From positions 1-41,186 of the forward strand of contig NZ_ATMI01000042.1 in the NCBI RefSeq assembly GCF_000439375.1: 41,186 bases of DNA. The letters are read 5' to 3'. A program made the translations under genes and the position numbers. This document shows, one piece after another, positions 1 through 8,908 of the stretch. Every line of letters starts with the position of its first letter. The first letter of the stretch is position 1. This stretch comes from Tatumella saanichensis (GTDB lineage: Bacteria > Pseudomonadota > Gammaproteobacteria > Enterobacterales > Enterobacteriaceae). Below the pieces are notes generated by a model that saw only the letters and a program-made list of their open reading frames with translations, did not search any database and was not told where the DNA came from.

Positions 1-1330
1 GCCAGTGCTGGCAGAGTGGCACTCCAGTTGCCGTCTTTGTCGGCGGTGGCGGTGCCAATGACCTTGCCGTTATCCAGAATGGTGACGGTATCGCCCGCTT
101 CAGCACTACCTTTAAGGATCGGCGTGCTGTCATTGCTGGTTTTGCCACTCAGATCATCACCGGCCGCATCCGTCAGGGTGATCCCTGAAGCCGCCGCCGG
201 AGCGGTGGTATCAGTGGTCAGGGTAATGGCCGCAGAAGGCTGGCTGGTATTCCCGGCCGCATCGGTGACGGTGGTGGTGAAACTGTGCGCACCGTCGGCA
301 AGGGTCGGCAGAGTAGTACTCCAGTTGCCGTCTTTGTCGGCGGTAGCCGTGCCAATCACCTTACCGTTATCCAGAATGGTGACGGTATCTCCCGCCCCAG
401 CATGGCCTTTAAGTACTGGCGTACTGTCGTTGCTCGCTTTACCACTCAGATCATCGCCCGCCGTATTGGTCAGGGTGATCCCTGAAGCGGCAGCCGGAGC
501 GGTGGTATCGGTAGTCAGGGTAATGGCCGCGGAAGGCTGGCTAGTATTACCCGCGGCATCGGTCACGGTGGTGGTGAGGCTGTGGCTGCCATCCGCCAAG
601 GTCGGCAGGGTAGCGCTCCAGTTACCGTCTTTATCCGCGGTAGCCGTGCCAATGACCTTGCCGTTATCCAGAATGGTGACGGTATCGCCCGCCTCAGCGC
701 TACCTTTAAGGATCGGCGTGCTGTCATTACTGGTTTTGCCACTCAGATCATCACCGGCCGTATCGGTCAGGGTGATCCCAGAAGCCGCCGCCGGAGCAGT
801 GGTGTCGGTGGTCAGGGTAATGGCTGCGGAAGGCTGGCTGGTATTACCGGCCGCATCGGTGACGGTGGTGGTGAGGCTGTGCGCACCGTCTGCCAGTGCT
901 GGCAGAGTGGCACTCCAGTTGCCGTCTTTGTCGGCGGTGGCGGTGCCAATGACTTTGCCGTTATCCAGAATGGTGACGGTATCGCCCGCCTCAGCGCTAC
1001 CTTTAAGGATCGGCGTGCTGTCATTACTGGTTTTGCCACTCAGATCATCACCGGCCGCATCCGTCAGGGTGATCCCAGAAGCCGCCGCCGGAGCGGTGGT
1101 ATCAGTGGTCAGGGTAATGGCCGCAGAAGGCTGGCTGGTATTCCCGGCCGCATCGGTGACGGTGGTGGTGAAACTGTGCGCACCGTCGGCAAGGGTCGGC
1201 AGAGTAGTACTCCAGTTGCCGTCTTTGTCGGCGGTAGCCGTGCCAATCACCTTACCGTTATCCAGAATGGTGACGGTATCTCCCGCCCCAGCATGGCCTT
1301 TAAGTACTGGCGTACTGTCGTTGCTGGTTT
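1..1330 (-). repeat. Tandem 297-bp Ig-like repeats with an 891-bp higher-order copy
   Basis: About four and a half copies of a 297-bp (99-codon) unit lie inside the adhesin gene. Positions 1 to about 434 match positions 892 to about 1325 with only a few differences. Three-unit blocks of 891 bp therefore repeat, with the same order of unit variants (ILKGSAEAG type and VLKGHAGAG type). This points to recent duplication or gene conversion. The unit nearest the N terminus diverges after about 1330. Confidence 0.9.
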
Positions 1331-1844
1331 TGCCTTCGATATTATTCCCTGACGCATCAACGAGATTAAGATCACTTGCAGTTTCCGGGGAAGAAGAGTT
1401 TGACTGGCTGGAATTAGTCGTGCCGGAATGATGGTTGTTGGCCCCAACCATCATTGCCCCACCCCCCAGTAATACGGCGCCAGCTAACAATGCTGTATCA
1501 AACATCGTTGAACTTCCGGAGGCCGGAATGGCATCAAGGCTGGATATTTGAGAAAAATGAGGACTGTTTCCACTACTGTCCAGCCACCATAAAGCGCCGT
1601 GATTATCTTCTAGCACTAGATCACTGTGCTGACCATTATCTGCGACAACATAAAAATTTTTTACTGTCAGATGCTCGCCCGAGGTTGTAACGATGAGGAG
1701 ATCATTACCCTGCCTACTTAGTGATGCTATTTGTTCACGGCTAAGATGAAGCAGAACAGTGCTTTGAGTTGAAAGCGTGACATTTGATGAGTTCAGAGTG
1801 AGTTTCTCACCAGTGCTTTTTATCGTAATAGAGATATTATCCAT
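1..1844 (-). CDS. BapA-type biofilm adhesin, N-terminal part (3' end outside window)
   Basis: Large surface adhesin, read on the minus strand with no stop before the left edge, so only the first 614 codons are seen. Residues 1-100 look like the BapA prefix domain: a beta-rich segment with LSREQIASLSRQGNDLLIV, then DLVLEDNHGALWWLD. Next come a short hydrophobic, glycine-rich stretch (TALLAGAVLLGGGAMMVGA) and a Ser/Asn-rich linker. From about residue 155 there are Ig-like repeats of 99 residues containing TVTDAAGNTSQPSAA, TAPAAASGITL and DSTPILKGSAEAGDTV. Members of this family are usually secreted by a type I system and promote cell-cell adhesion and biofilm; that role is inferred from the family. 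The ATG at 1844 is chosen because it fits the prefix domain. In-frame ATGs at 1898 and 1895 would add up to 18 residues, and none has a strong ribosome site. Long plus-strand frames over this region are antisense shadows. Confidence 0.9.
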   Translation of the reverse strand, partial: MDNISITIKSTGEKLTLNSSNVTLSTQSTVLLHLSREQIASLSRQGNDLLIVTTSGEHLTVKNFYVVADNGQHSDLVLEDNHGALWWLDSSGNSPHFSQISSLDAIPASGSSTMFDTALLAGAVLLGGGAMMVGANNHHSGTTNSSQSNSSSPETASDLNLVDASGNNIEGKTSNDSTPVLKGHAGAGDTVTILDNGKVIGTATADKDGNWSTTLPTLADGAHSFTTTVTDAAGNTSQPSAAITLTTDTTAPAAASGITLTDAAGDDLSGKTSNDSTPILKGSAEAGDTVTILDNGKVIGTATADKDGNWSATLPALADGAHSLTTTVTDAAGNTSQPSAAITLTTDTTAPAAASGITLTDTAGDDLSGKTSNDSTPILKGSAEAGDTVTILDNGKVIGTATADKDGNWSATLPTLADGSHSLTTTVTDAAGNTSQPSAAITLTTDTTAPAAASGITLTNTAGDDLSGKASNDSTPVLKGHAGAGDTVTILDNGKVIGTATADKDGNWSTTLPTLADGAHSFTTTVTDAAGNTSQPSAAITLTTDTTAPAAASGITLTDAAGDDLSGKTSNDSTPILKGSAEAGDTVTILDNGKVIGTATADKDGNWSATLPAL

Positions 1845-2813
1845 AGTAATAACAGTACCTGTAAAATATTCATAGAACTGAATATGACCAGGCATCATGC
1901 TTTTTACGCATATAAAATACGAAAAAAGCAATGACAGCTTCTGGTCTGTAATGTTTACCTGGAGTAAAAATTATTGTTTAAAAATCGATCTGAACAAAAA
2001 TGACACGGTATTCGTTAATCAGTCACTGGTTTATCTGATTTAATTTTTTATAAATTATAGTGTAGTGAAACTTATATGATGGTGGGTTTTGTTAGCAAGT
2101 TCTTTTGGAAAACTCACTTTTCAGCATAATCCTATACTCTTTTTTTTGTTGTTTTTTTTCATAAAAAACAACAGGATACTAAATTGTTTCATAATGTTAC
2201 TGCCATTTGTTGATCTAAATCAACACGTGAAAAAATTTTCAGTGGTAAAATTAGATTGGCATATATAATGCATGTAGGTATGTAATTTGTTGATTTATAT
2301 GGCCTTTTGTTTTATTTGCACTCACTCCCACCGACCATAGTCACTATAGTAATTATTCTTAACTGTTAATTTTTTTAACTGCTTTAGGGGGGATGCCCCT
2401 TTGTTATGGGCCTATGGTAGTCTCTATGGAGGAGTGTAAATTCTCACTCAGTTTAGGAGGGAAAGCAGTACGTTAGGAGCAGTAATAAAAAACTTTGTGC
2501 AGAATTTTTTTCGAACCATATTTGATAATTAACATTTCATTTTTTTCGATATAATTACCTCTGTTTATTATTTTAAGAACACCCTGTACCTCGGTCAGTA
2601 ATTAATCCTGTGCGTATTATATGTGCGTTCAGATAAGTAAACACTGATGGTGATATATTAGAGTGAGTATATAATAGTCTTACTTTTAATAGGGTTTAAA
2701 GAACTATAAATACCTTTTAACCCTTCAAGTTATTATTTTCTAGTTTACCACCAGTAAGGTAACAGGCTGTTATAATCGGTGATTAACCGGCAGCAGAAAA
2801 CAGGAGTAGGAAA
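1845..2813. promoter_or_regulatory. AT-rich intergenic region upstream of adhesin and yecA
   Basis: This 969-bp gap between two divergent genes holds no convincing open reading frame. It is much richer in A+T than the genes around it, with many T and A runs (for example around 2140-2165). That is typical of regulatory regions silenced by H-NS-like proteins; this link is inference. It contains a perfect FNR-type palindrome near 2216 and a TATAAT at 2771-2776 that may serve yecA. No RNA gene or mobile element was recognised. Confidence 0.6.
2208..2225. promoter_or_regulatory. Candidate FNR binding site
   Basis: The sequence TGTTGATCTAAATCAACA is a perfect inverted repeat. Its core at 2210-2223 matches the FNR consensus TTGAT-N4-ATCAA at every fixed position. 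It lies about 365 bp upstream of the adhesin start and about 590 bp upstream of yecA, so the target promoter is unclear. Binding by FNR is inferred from the match alone. Confidence 0.6.
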
Positions 2814-3485
2814 ATGGCAGAAGGTCCGTTAACAGAAAAAGAGCTGGAATGGCTGGATGAGGTATTTGCACAGTACGGTGATGAGGCCTCTGTGCTGGAT
2901 GTCTCTGGGCTAGATGGCTATTTGACCGCTATTCTCTCCGGGCCGCAGATACCGGAACCGGAGCGCTGGCTAGTCGAAGTATGGGGTGGAGAGAGAAAGC
3001 TGCCTCGCTGGCGTTCTGAACGGGAAATGGACCGCTTTATGGCGCTGACCTTCCAGCATATGGACGATATTGATCAGCGACTGTCACAGTATCAGGATCA
3101 GTTCGAACCGTTGTTTGGTAGCCAGGAAGTGGAAGGCGACGAGTACATCGTGACCGAAGAGTGGTGTTACGGTTACCTGCGCGGTGTTTCGGTGGCTGGC
3201 TGGCCAGCATTACCTGAGCATATTCAGTCAGCCTTCGAAACCATTGCCTTACATGGGCGGGAAGAAAACCTGCAGCAGCTGGAAATTCTAACCCCGGGTG
3301 AGTACCAGAAATCGGTCGATGCTATCACTCCGGCAGCACTGGCCTTGTATAACTACTGGTTGGAGAACCGCAGCGAGACTGAAACGGCCGTCAATGTTCC
3401 CTTTGTCGCCGAGGTCACCGCTGGACGGAACGACCCTTGTCCTTGTGGCAGCGGTAAAAAATATAAACAGTGCTGCCTGCACTGA
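2814..3485 (+). CDS. yecA: YecA family protein with C-terminal SEC-C zinc motif
   Basis: The 223-residue protein matches E. coli YecA (about 221 residues) along its length as I recall that sequence. It has an N-terminal UPF0149/YgfB-like helical region ([41 protein letters not shown]). It ends with a SEC-C metal-binding tail, [20 protein letters not shown], of the kind found at the C terminus of SecA. The tail is known to bind zinc and contact ribosomes in SecA and related proteins; what YecA itself does is poorly defined. The ATG at 2814 follows a good ribosome site (CAGGAG). The gene is transcribed away from the adhesin, and the next gene starts 65 bp downstream on the same strand. Confidence 0.93.
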   Translation: MAEGPLTEKELEWLDEVFAQYGDEASVLDVSGLDGYLTAILSGPQIPEPERWLVEVWGGERKLPRWRSEREMDRFMALTFQHMDDIDQRLSQYQDQFEPLFGSQEVEGDEYIVTEEWCYGYLRGVSVAGWPALPEHIQSAFETIALHGREENLQQLEILTPGEYQKSVDAITPAALALYNYWLENRSETETAVNVPFVAEVTAGRNDPCPCGSGKKYKQCCLH

Positions 3486-3550
3486 TAACACGACGGGGCC
3501 ATCGTGGCTCCGTCAGACTGAAAATCGCCATTACCTCACGGAGTCCCTCT

Positions 3551-3988
3551 ATGACGGTCTGCTTTTTTTCGATTACGGCCCATGCGGTGAGCTTTCACAC
3601 TGCGCAGCAGCAGTTGCTCTGTGAACTGAACGGCGGCTATGAGGATGCTGGTGCTGGGATAATGGCCGCTGGGCAAGTCGATAACTATCAGTTGGAAATG
3701 CTGATTTATCGCATTGAAGAAATTCTAGAATCTCAAGGTGAACAATTACCTGCCGGTGCCGAAGCGATCAGCAACGACCCCTTGATCCATCAAGTGTGTG
3801 AACAGTATTTGGGCGGAGAAAAAGTCATCAGCCAGCAGAGTATTGAAACAGCGTTTAATCAGCTGGCAGACCGTCTCTCTTATGCCCCAATAGCACTATC
3901 AGCGTCACAGATCCCTGTATTCTGTTATTTCGTCTTCCTGCGTGAAATGTCCCATCACCTGCATATTCTCAGTTTACAGGCCGGTTAA
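3551..3988 (+). CDS. Hypothetical protein of about 145 residues
   Basis: I do not recognise this family. The frame stays open from 3470, but the ATG at 3551 has a GGAG seven bases upstream and is the best start; a later ATG at 3661 is possible. From about residue 25 the protein looks like a compact helical domain (NYQLEMLIYRIEEILES, LIHQVCEQYLGG, SIETAFNQLADRL) and ends with a hydrophobic segment, IPVFCYFVFLREMSHHLH. It lies 65 bp after yecA on the same strand and could be co-transcribed with it. The hairpins at 4011-4025 and 4072-4087 lie beyond the stop, but neither has a clear T tract. Codon use looks genuine, so I keep it as a real gene. Confidence 0.6.
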   Translation: MTVCFFSITAHAVSFHTAQQQLLCELNGGYEDAGAGIMAAGQVDNYQLEMLIYRIEEILESQGEQLPAGAEAISNDPLIHQVCEQYLGGEKVISQQSIETAFNQLADRLSYAPIALSASQIPVFCYFVFLREMSHHLHILSLQAG

Positions 3989-4278
3989 TTCCCCCAGTCT
4001 CTGGGTTACGGCGGCACTCTGCCGCTGTGATCACCGTTATTCGTTACTAAAGAAATTTTTTTGCTAAGTTGTGGCTACCTGTAGCCAGTATCCCTGTGGT
4101 TATGTAATATGACGTCCAGACATCCAGACGGATATACGTTTATAGTGTCACTTTTAAGAGATCCCGGGCAGTACTCTGTGGGTAAGAGATGAACCTTCAT
4201 TGTTCCCAACACAGCTCTCTGGACAGACAGACAATGACAATAATCAGCTTGATCACAGGCGGACAGACAGGACCGATC

Positions 4279-5349
4279 ATGAAAAAAATTGCACTCTCTT
4301 TATTAGCACTCAGCCTACTGGGCAGCACTGCGGCATTTGCCGACACAACCACACCGACGCCTCTTCCGGCAGCCTACGCCAATCATCATGGTCCAATCCG
4401 TATTGCGGTGATCCGTAACCTTGGGTCTGATGACAACACCACACAGTTTGTGGCAGGCGCGATTAAACAGGCCAGAAAACTGGGCTTTAAGGTCAGCACT
4501 TTTCTGAGTAACGGTGACGATGCCCGTTTCCAGGATTTCGTAAACCAAGCCATTACCCAGAAATATGATGGGATTATTCTGTCACAGGGCCGGGCGCCTT
4601 ATTCCGAGAGCCTGGTGAAACAGATCACCAAAGCTGGCATTGCGGTATCGGTATTTGATACCGCGGTTCCGGACACTATCCCCGGTGTGACCGTCACCCG
4701 TCAAGATGACGCCTCACTGACCGATATGTCCTTTGGACAACTGATTAAAGACTTCCATGGTAAAGCCAATATCGTCAAATTATGGGTGGCTGGCTTCCCA
4801 CCGATGGATCGTCGTGAGAAAGAGTATCAAAAGCTGCTGAAAGAGAACCCAGGCATCAAACAGCTGGAATCTCTGGGGGCGGTTTCGACCGATGTTCAGG
4901 GTGATACCGCCAACAAAGTCGGCGCGATCTTGGCGAAATACCCGAAAGGGAAGATTGATGCCATCTGGGGGTCATGGGATGCCTTCAGCCAAGGGGCTTA
5001 CAAAGCGCTACAGGAAAATGGCCGTACCGAAATCAAACTGTATAGCATTGATATCTCTAACCAAGATCTGCAGATGATGCACAGCAAAAACAGCCCTTGG
5101 CAGATGACGGCCGCCGTCGACCCGCAGATGATCGGCGCGACCAACGTCCGTCTGGTGGCACTGAAAATTGCTGGGGAAACGACTCCCGCGACCTATGAGT
5201 TTAAAGCCTCTTCGGTCTCTCAGGCCCTGCTTAATAAGCAGAGCGGTGATGTGAACATGGCTAGCCTATCGAAAATCATCCCTGGCTGGGGCCAGAGTAA
5301 CGACTTCGTTGCCCCGTGGTTTGCCACCCTGGAAGCTAAAGCCAAATAA
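4279..5349 (+). CDS. Periplasmic sugar-type substrate-binding protein (Peripla_BP_4 family)
   Basis: The 356-residue protein has a clear signal peptide, KKIALSLLALSLLGSTAAFA, with cleavage after AFA at about residue 21. The mature part has the periplasmic binding protein I / LacI-type fold: IRIAVIRNLGSDDNTTQFVAGAIKQ, then YDGIILSQG, and later GKIDAIWGSWDAFSQGAY. Such proteins bind small ligands such as sugars in the periplasm and pass them to an ABC importer or a sensor. No permease or ATPase gene adjoins it, so it is an orphan here. An upstream in-frame ATG at 4189 would bury the signal peptide and is not used. The stop is 12 bp before the LVIVD gene, so the two probably form an operon. The ligand is unknown. 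Confidence 0.85.
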   Translation: MKKIALSLLALSLLGSTAAFADTTTPTPLPAAYANHHGPIRIAVIRNLGSDDNTTQFVAGAIKQARKLGFKVSTFLSNGDDARFQDFVNQAITQKYDGIILSQGRAPYSESLVKQITKAGIAVSVFDTAVPDTIPGVTVTRQDDASLTDMSFGQLIKDFHGKANIVKLWVAGFPPMDRREKEYQKLLKENPGIKQLESLGAVSTDVQGDTANKVGAILAKYPKGKIDAIWGSWDAFSQGAYKALQENGRTEIKLYSIDISNQDLQMMHSKNSPWQMTAAVDPQMIGATNVRLVALKIAGETTPATYEFKASSVSQALLNKQSGDVNMASLSKIIPGWGQSNDFVAPWFATLEAKAK

Positions 5350-5361
5350 GGGGGAGTCGCC

Positions 5362-6603
5362 ATGAGCGGGCTACCTCAGCCTGAATACAGCCGCAATATG
5401 CGGCTGATTGGCCACAGTGATCAAGGCGGTCGTCCCGACGGCGTTCAGCTGATGGTCCACCGTGGCTACGCCTATATCGGTCATATGGTCTCTGCCGGAT
5501 TTTCGGTGGTGGATGTGCGTGATCCCTGTCATCCAAAGACGGTGAATTACGTGGCTGCGCCGCCAGGCACTTGGAATATTCATCTGCAGGCCCACGATGA
5601 TCTGTTGTTGGTGATCAACGCCCGCGATCTGTTTGCGGATGCGCGCTTTGCCGACGAAAAAGTCTATTACACTCGCCAGGTGGGGGATACCGTCCGCGAT
5701 GTGCAGGACAAAAGCTGGAGTGCTGGGCTGCGTATCTTTGATATATCGACCCCTGATCAGCCACGGGAAATCAGTTTTCTGTCGCTGGACGGGATCGGTA
5801 TCCATCGTATCTGGTATGTCGGCGGGCGTTGGGCGTATGTGTCAGCTCTGATTGACGGTTTCACCGACTATATTTTTCTGACTATCGATTTGGCGGATCC
5901 TCTTCAGCCGCAGGTAGCAGGGAAATGGTGGTTACCGGGCATGAATCAGCAGGCCGGAGAAACGCCAGATTGGCCGGAAGGTAAGCGTTATGCCTTACAT
6001 CACGCAATCATCAGCGGTGATACCGCCTATGGGTGCTGGCGCGATGGTGGCCTGACCTTATTGGATATTAAGGATCGTAGTCAGCCGAAACTGATTAGCC
6101 AGCGTAATTGGAGTCCACCATTTGGTGGCGGTACCCATACCGCGCTGCCCTTGCCGGACCGTGACTTACTGGTGGTGCTGGATGAAGCAGTACTCGATCA
6201 GCAGCAGGACGGTGAGAAGCTGATCTGGCTGTTTGATATCCGTGATCCGAGTAATCCTGTCAGTATCTCGACATTTCCTCAGCCAGAAGAGGCGGATTAT
6301 CTTGCCAAGGGGGCCCATTTCGGACCGCATAATCTGCATGAAAACCGCCCAGGCAGTTTTATCAGTTCTACGCTGATCTTCGCCACCTATCAGAATGCTG
6401 GTGTCAGGGCCTATGATATCAGCAACCCATATCGCCCGGTGGAAACCGGCGCACTGGTACCGGCAGCCCCACAGAAAATGATGGACACCCGTCCCGGACG
6501 CCCACAGGTTATCCAGTCCTGTGATGTGTTTGTCGATGCCGAGGGGATTATCTACAGCACTGATTATAACGGTGGTCTGTCGGTGATCGAATACCTAGGC
6601 TAA
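5362..6603 (+). CDS. LVIVD repeat beta-propeller protein
   Basis: The 413-residue protein consists of repeats of the LVIVD type, which form a beta-propeller. Repeat signatures include AYIGHMVSAGFSVVDVRDP, GLRIFDISTPDQP, GLTLLDIKDRSQPKLI, IWLFDIRDPSNPV, GVRAYDISNPYRPV and GGLSVIEYLG, spaced over the whole chain. No signal peptide is seen, so it is probably cytoplasmic, unlike its operon partner. The ATG follows GGGGGAG (5351-5357), a strong ribosome site, 12 bp after the binding-protein gene. Function is unknown; the propeller may be an enzyme, or a binding platform for the same ligand. A strong terminator follows directly. Confidence 0.85.
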   Translation: MSGLPQPEYSRNMRLIGHSDQGGRPDGVQLMVHRGYAYIGHMVSAGFSVVDVRDPCHPKTVNYVAAPPGTWNIHLQAHDDLLLVINARDLFADARFADEKVYYTRQVGDTVRDVQDKSWSAGLRIFDISTPDQPREISFLSLDGIGIHRIWYVGGRWAYVSALIDGFTDYIFLTIDLADPLQPQVAGKWWLPGMNQQAGETPDWPEGKRYALHHAIISGDTAYGCWRDGGLTLLDIKDRSQPKLISQRNWSPPFGGGTHTALPLPDRDLLVVLDEAVLDQQQDGEKLIWLFDIRDPSNPVSISTFPQPEEADYLAKGAHFGPHNLHENRPGSFISSTLIFATYQNAGVRAYDISNPYRPVETGALVPAAPQKMMDTRPGRPQVIQSCDVFVDAEGIIYSTDYNGGLSVIEYLG

Positions 6604-6640
6604 CGCATAGCCGGTCATTCGACCGGCTATGTTTTGTTTA
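6604..6640 (+). terminator. Rho-independent terminator after LVIVD gene
   Basis: An 11-bp perfect stem (CATAGCCGGTC at 6606-6616 with GACCGGCTATG at 6621-6631) with a 4-base loop is followed by TTTTGTTT. It closes the binding-protein/LVIVD operon and separates it from the monooxygenase gene. Confidence 0.85.
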
Positions 6641-6844
6641 TCGGTCGACCATCCACCTCATTCCACTCGCTTGCTACAAGGCTTACCGTCGCATGCCGTA
6701 TTACGGCCTATCCTCACTAATTTATCGCCACTAACCAGTTTTTAAGTATTTTACTAAATCTGGCAGCATCCTTACCTTGAAGTCATTGATGATTTTTTGG
6801 TGCGCAGGCAGGCCTGTGCCATAACCCCGACAGGGATAGAGCTG

Positions 6845-8113
6845 ATGACGACTGAAATACTGAAAACCGATACGCTAGTAGTAGGGGCAGGACAGGCCGG
6901 AGTGGCGATGAGTGAACACTTGTCGGCACTGAATATTCCTCATCTGGTACTGGAGCGTAACCGTATTGCCGGTCACTGGCGTAGCCGCCGCTGGGACAGC
7001 CTAGTGGCGAATGGCCCGGCCTGGCATGATCGTTTTCCGAATATGACGTTTGCCGACGTTAGTCCTGATGGCTTTGCGCCAAAAGAGAGTGTGGCCGATT
7101 ACTTTGAGGCTTATGCCGCAAAATTTAATGCGCCAATCCGCACCGGTGTCGAGGTCAAAAAAGTCACTCGTCATCAGGGGCGTCCTGGCTTCACCGTCGA
7201 AACCTCTGAAGGAACCATAGAGGCACTGCGTATCGTGGCGGCCACTGGGCCTTTCCAAAAACCGGTGATCCCGCCAGTGATCCCGGCCGATATTGGTCTG
7301 ACGCAGATCCACTCTGCGGATTACCATAATCCTCAGCAATTACCGGAAGGTGGGGTGCTGGTGGTCGGGGCTGGCTCCTCCGGTGTTCAGATTGCTGAAG
7401 AGTTATGCCGGGCCGGTAAGCCGGTATGGTTATCGGTCGGTGCTCATGATCGCCCGCCGCGCGCCTATCGTGGTCGTGATTTCTGCTGGTGGCTTGGGGT
7501 GCTGGGAGAGTGGGATGCCACCACCACCAAGCCCGGCAAAGAGCATGTCACGATCGCCGTCAGCGGTGCCAACGGTGGTTATACCATCGATTTCCGTAAA
7601 CTGGCGAATGAAGGGGTGCACCTGGTCGGTCTGACGCAGGGCTATTCGGAAGGTACGGTAAGCTTTGCCGATGATCTGACGCAGAATGTGACGAACGGCG
7701 ATGCCAGTTATCTGGGCATGTTACAGGCGGCAGATCAATATATTGCCCGCAACGGCTTGGATCTTCCAGAAGAGCCGGAAGCTCATGAGATCTTACCGGA
7801 TCCCGCCTGTATGACCAATCCAACGTTATCCCTTAACCTGAAACAAGCGGGGATCACGTCCATTGTTTGGGCTACCGGCTATGCCACTGATTTCAGTTGG
7901 TTAGAGGTGGATACCTTTGATGCGCAGGGGAAACCAATCCAACAGCGAGGGATCTCTGCAGAGCAGGGTGTCTATTTCCTCGGGTTACCCTGGCTTTCCC
8001 GTCGTGGCTCAACCTTTATCTGGGGAGTCTGGCACGATGCCAAATATATCGCTGACCAGATCGCTATTCAGCGTCAGTATCTGAATTATCAGCCTCAGGG
8101 GCACGGCGAGTAA
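6845..8113 (+). CDS. Flavin-containing monooxygenase-like NAD(P)/FAD oxidoreductase
   Basis: The 422-residue protein belongs to the CzcO/flavin monooxygenase group. It has an N-terminal FAD-binding GAGQAG (VVGAGQAGVAMSEHL) and an internal NADPH-binding GAGSSG (VLVVGAGSSGVQIAEEL). Near the C terminus is the second FAD-contact motif, SIVWATGYATDFSW. The family typically uses NADPH and oxygen to oxidise N or S atoms or ketones; the substrate here is unknown. The ATG at 6845 has AGGGATAG upstream (6832-6839); a TTG at 6797 in the same frame would add 16 residues and is less likely. It lies about 240 bp after a terminator, so it has its own promoter. Confidence 0.85.
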   Translation: MTTEILKTDTLVVGAGQAGVAMSEHLSALNIPHLVLERNRIAGHWRSRRWDSLVANGPAWHDRFPNMTFADVSPDGFAPKESVADYFEAYAAKFNAPIRTGVEVKKVTRHQGRPGFTVETSEGTIEALRIVAATGPFQKPVIPPVIPADIGLTQIHSADYHNPQQLPEGGVLVVGAGSSGVQIAEELCRAGKPVWLSVGAHDRPPRAYRGRDFCWWLGVLGEWDATTTKPGKEHVTIAVSGANGGYTIDFRKLANEGVHLVGLTQGYSEGTVSFADDLTQNVTNGDASYLGMLQAADQYIARNGLDLPEEPEAHEILPDPACMTNPTLSLNLKQAGITSIVWATGYATDFSWLEVDTFDAQGKPIQQRGISAEQGVYFLGLPWLSRRGSTFIWGVWHDAKYIADQIAIQRQYLNYQPQGHGE

Positions 8114-8117
8114 TTTG

Positions 8118-8152
8118 CTGGGCGGTCTTTCAGAGAATAGGGGGCCGCCCAG
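8118..8152. other. Stem-loop after monooxygenase gene
   Basis: The inverted repeat CTGGGCGG (8118-8125) with CCGCCCAG (8145-8152) lies just after the stop codon. It could end or stabilise the transcript, but it has no T tract, so it is not called a terminator. Confidence 0.4.
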
Positions 8153-8243
8153 ATGATCACACAGAAGGTTAACGCCATTATGCTACAGTAAAAGTGTTTG
8201 CGGTTGCCTGTTGCCTCCGCCTGTCTTTTTTAATGGAAACCCT

Positions 8244-8876
8244 ATGGTTACTCTGCATCATTTAAACGAATCCCGTTCTTTCCGTGTCCTCTGGCTGTTG
8301 CTGGAAGCAGATATTCCTCATCAGGTGATTTGGTATCAGCGTGATGCGGTGACTCACTTGGCACCTCCTGCCCTGAAGCAGATCCATCCGTTAGGGAAAT
8401 CACCGGTCATTGAACTGGATGGTCGGGTGATTTCTGAGTCTGGGGCGATTGTTGAACTGTTGATTGAACGTTTTGCGCCACAGCTGCGTCCTGCTGCCGA
8501 CACTGCGGCTTATGCGCAATACTATGAATGGATCCATTTTGCCGAAAGTTCGGCGATGGTGCCGGTTCTGATGCGGCTATTTAACAGCTTCGAAACCGCT
8601 GCCGGAACAGAATTACGCTGGTTGGAAAACTACGCCAATAACGAGTTCAGCAAAGTGTTTGATTACGTCGATCAGCAATTAAGCGATCGCCGCTATATTG
8701 CCGGTGAGCAACTGACCGGTGCAGACTTTATGATTGGCTGGGTACTGCTGTTATTACAGAAACGCGGCATGATCGATAATCGCTATCCGTCCATCCATCG
8801 TTATCTGCAGACCCTGTTGGCACTGCCTTCTCTACAGAAAGCCTTGGCGCAAGATAACGGTCCAGAGACCGAGTAA
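8244..8876 (+). CDS. Glutathione S-transferase family protein
   Basis: The 210-residue protein has the two-domain glutathione S-transferase layout. The N-terminal thioredoxin-like domain contains NESRSFRVLWLLLEADIPH, the cis-proline region GKSPVIELDG, and the glutathione-contacting SESGAIVELLIERF (Glu-Ser motif). An all-helical C-terminal domain contains the conserved TGADFMIG. Family members conjugate or reduce electrophilic compounds with glutathione in the cytoplasm. The ATG at 8244 is chosen over an in-frame start at 8211 because the fold begins with MVTLHHL. The plus-strand neighbour is the monooxygenase gene 130 bp upstream; a joint detoxification role is possible but not shown. Confidence 0.9.
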   Translation: MVTLHHLNESRSFRVLWLLLEADIPHQVIWYQRDAVTHLAPPALKQIHPLGKSPVIELDGRVISESGAIVELLIERFAPQLRPAADTAAYAQYYEWIHFAESSAMVPVLMRLFNSFETAAGTELRWLENYANNEFSKVFDYVDQQLSDRRYIAGEQLTGADFMIGWVLLLLQKRGMIDNRYPSIHRYLQTLLALPSLQKALAQDNGPETE

Positions 8877-8884
8877 TAGAACCT

Positions 8885-8908
8885 CCCGCCGCTTAATTAG
8901 CCGGCGGG
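8885..8908. other. Stem-loop between converging genes
   Basis: CCCGCCG (8885-8891) pairs with CGGCGGG (8902-8908) around a 10-base loop between the stop codons of two converging genes. The stem is GC-rich but lacks a T tract, so a terminator role is uncertain. Confidence 0.4.

Noticed and set aside
1-1330. Possible CRISPR or satellite array
   Set aside because: The 297-bp period is a coding repeat of 99 residues with no spacers; it is part of the adhesin gene.
16-1431. Long plus-strand open frame of 471 codons with repeated LQLPSLSAVAVP
   Set aside because: It is the antisense of the Ig-like repeats; the minus frame gives a proper BapA-type protein with prefix domain, and the plus frame has low-complexity hydrophobic content without family features.
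4221-4270. Direct repeat GGACAGACAG at 4221 and 4261 as an insertion-sequence target duplication
   Set aside because: No transposase or inverted terminal repeats lie between the copies; the 40-bp spacing is too short for an element.
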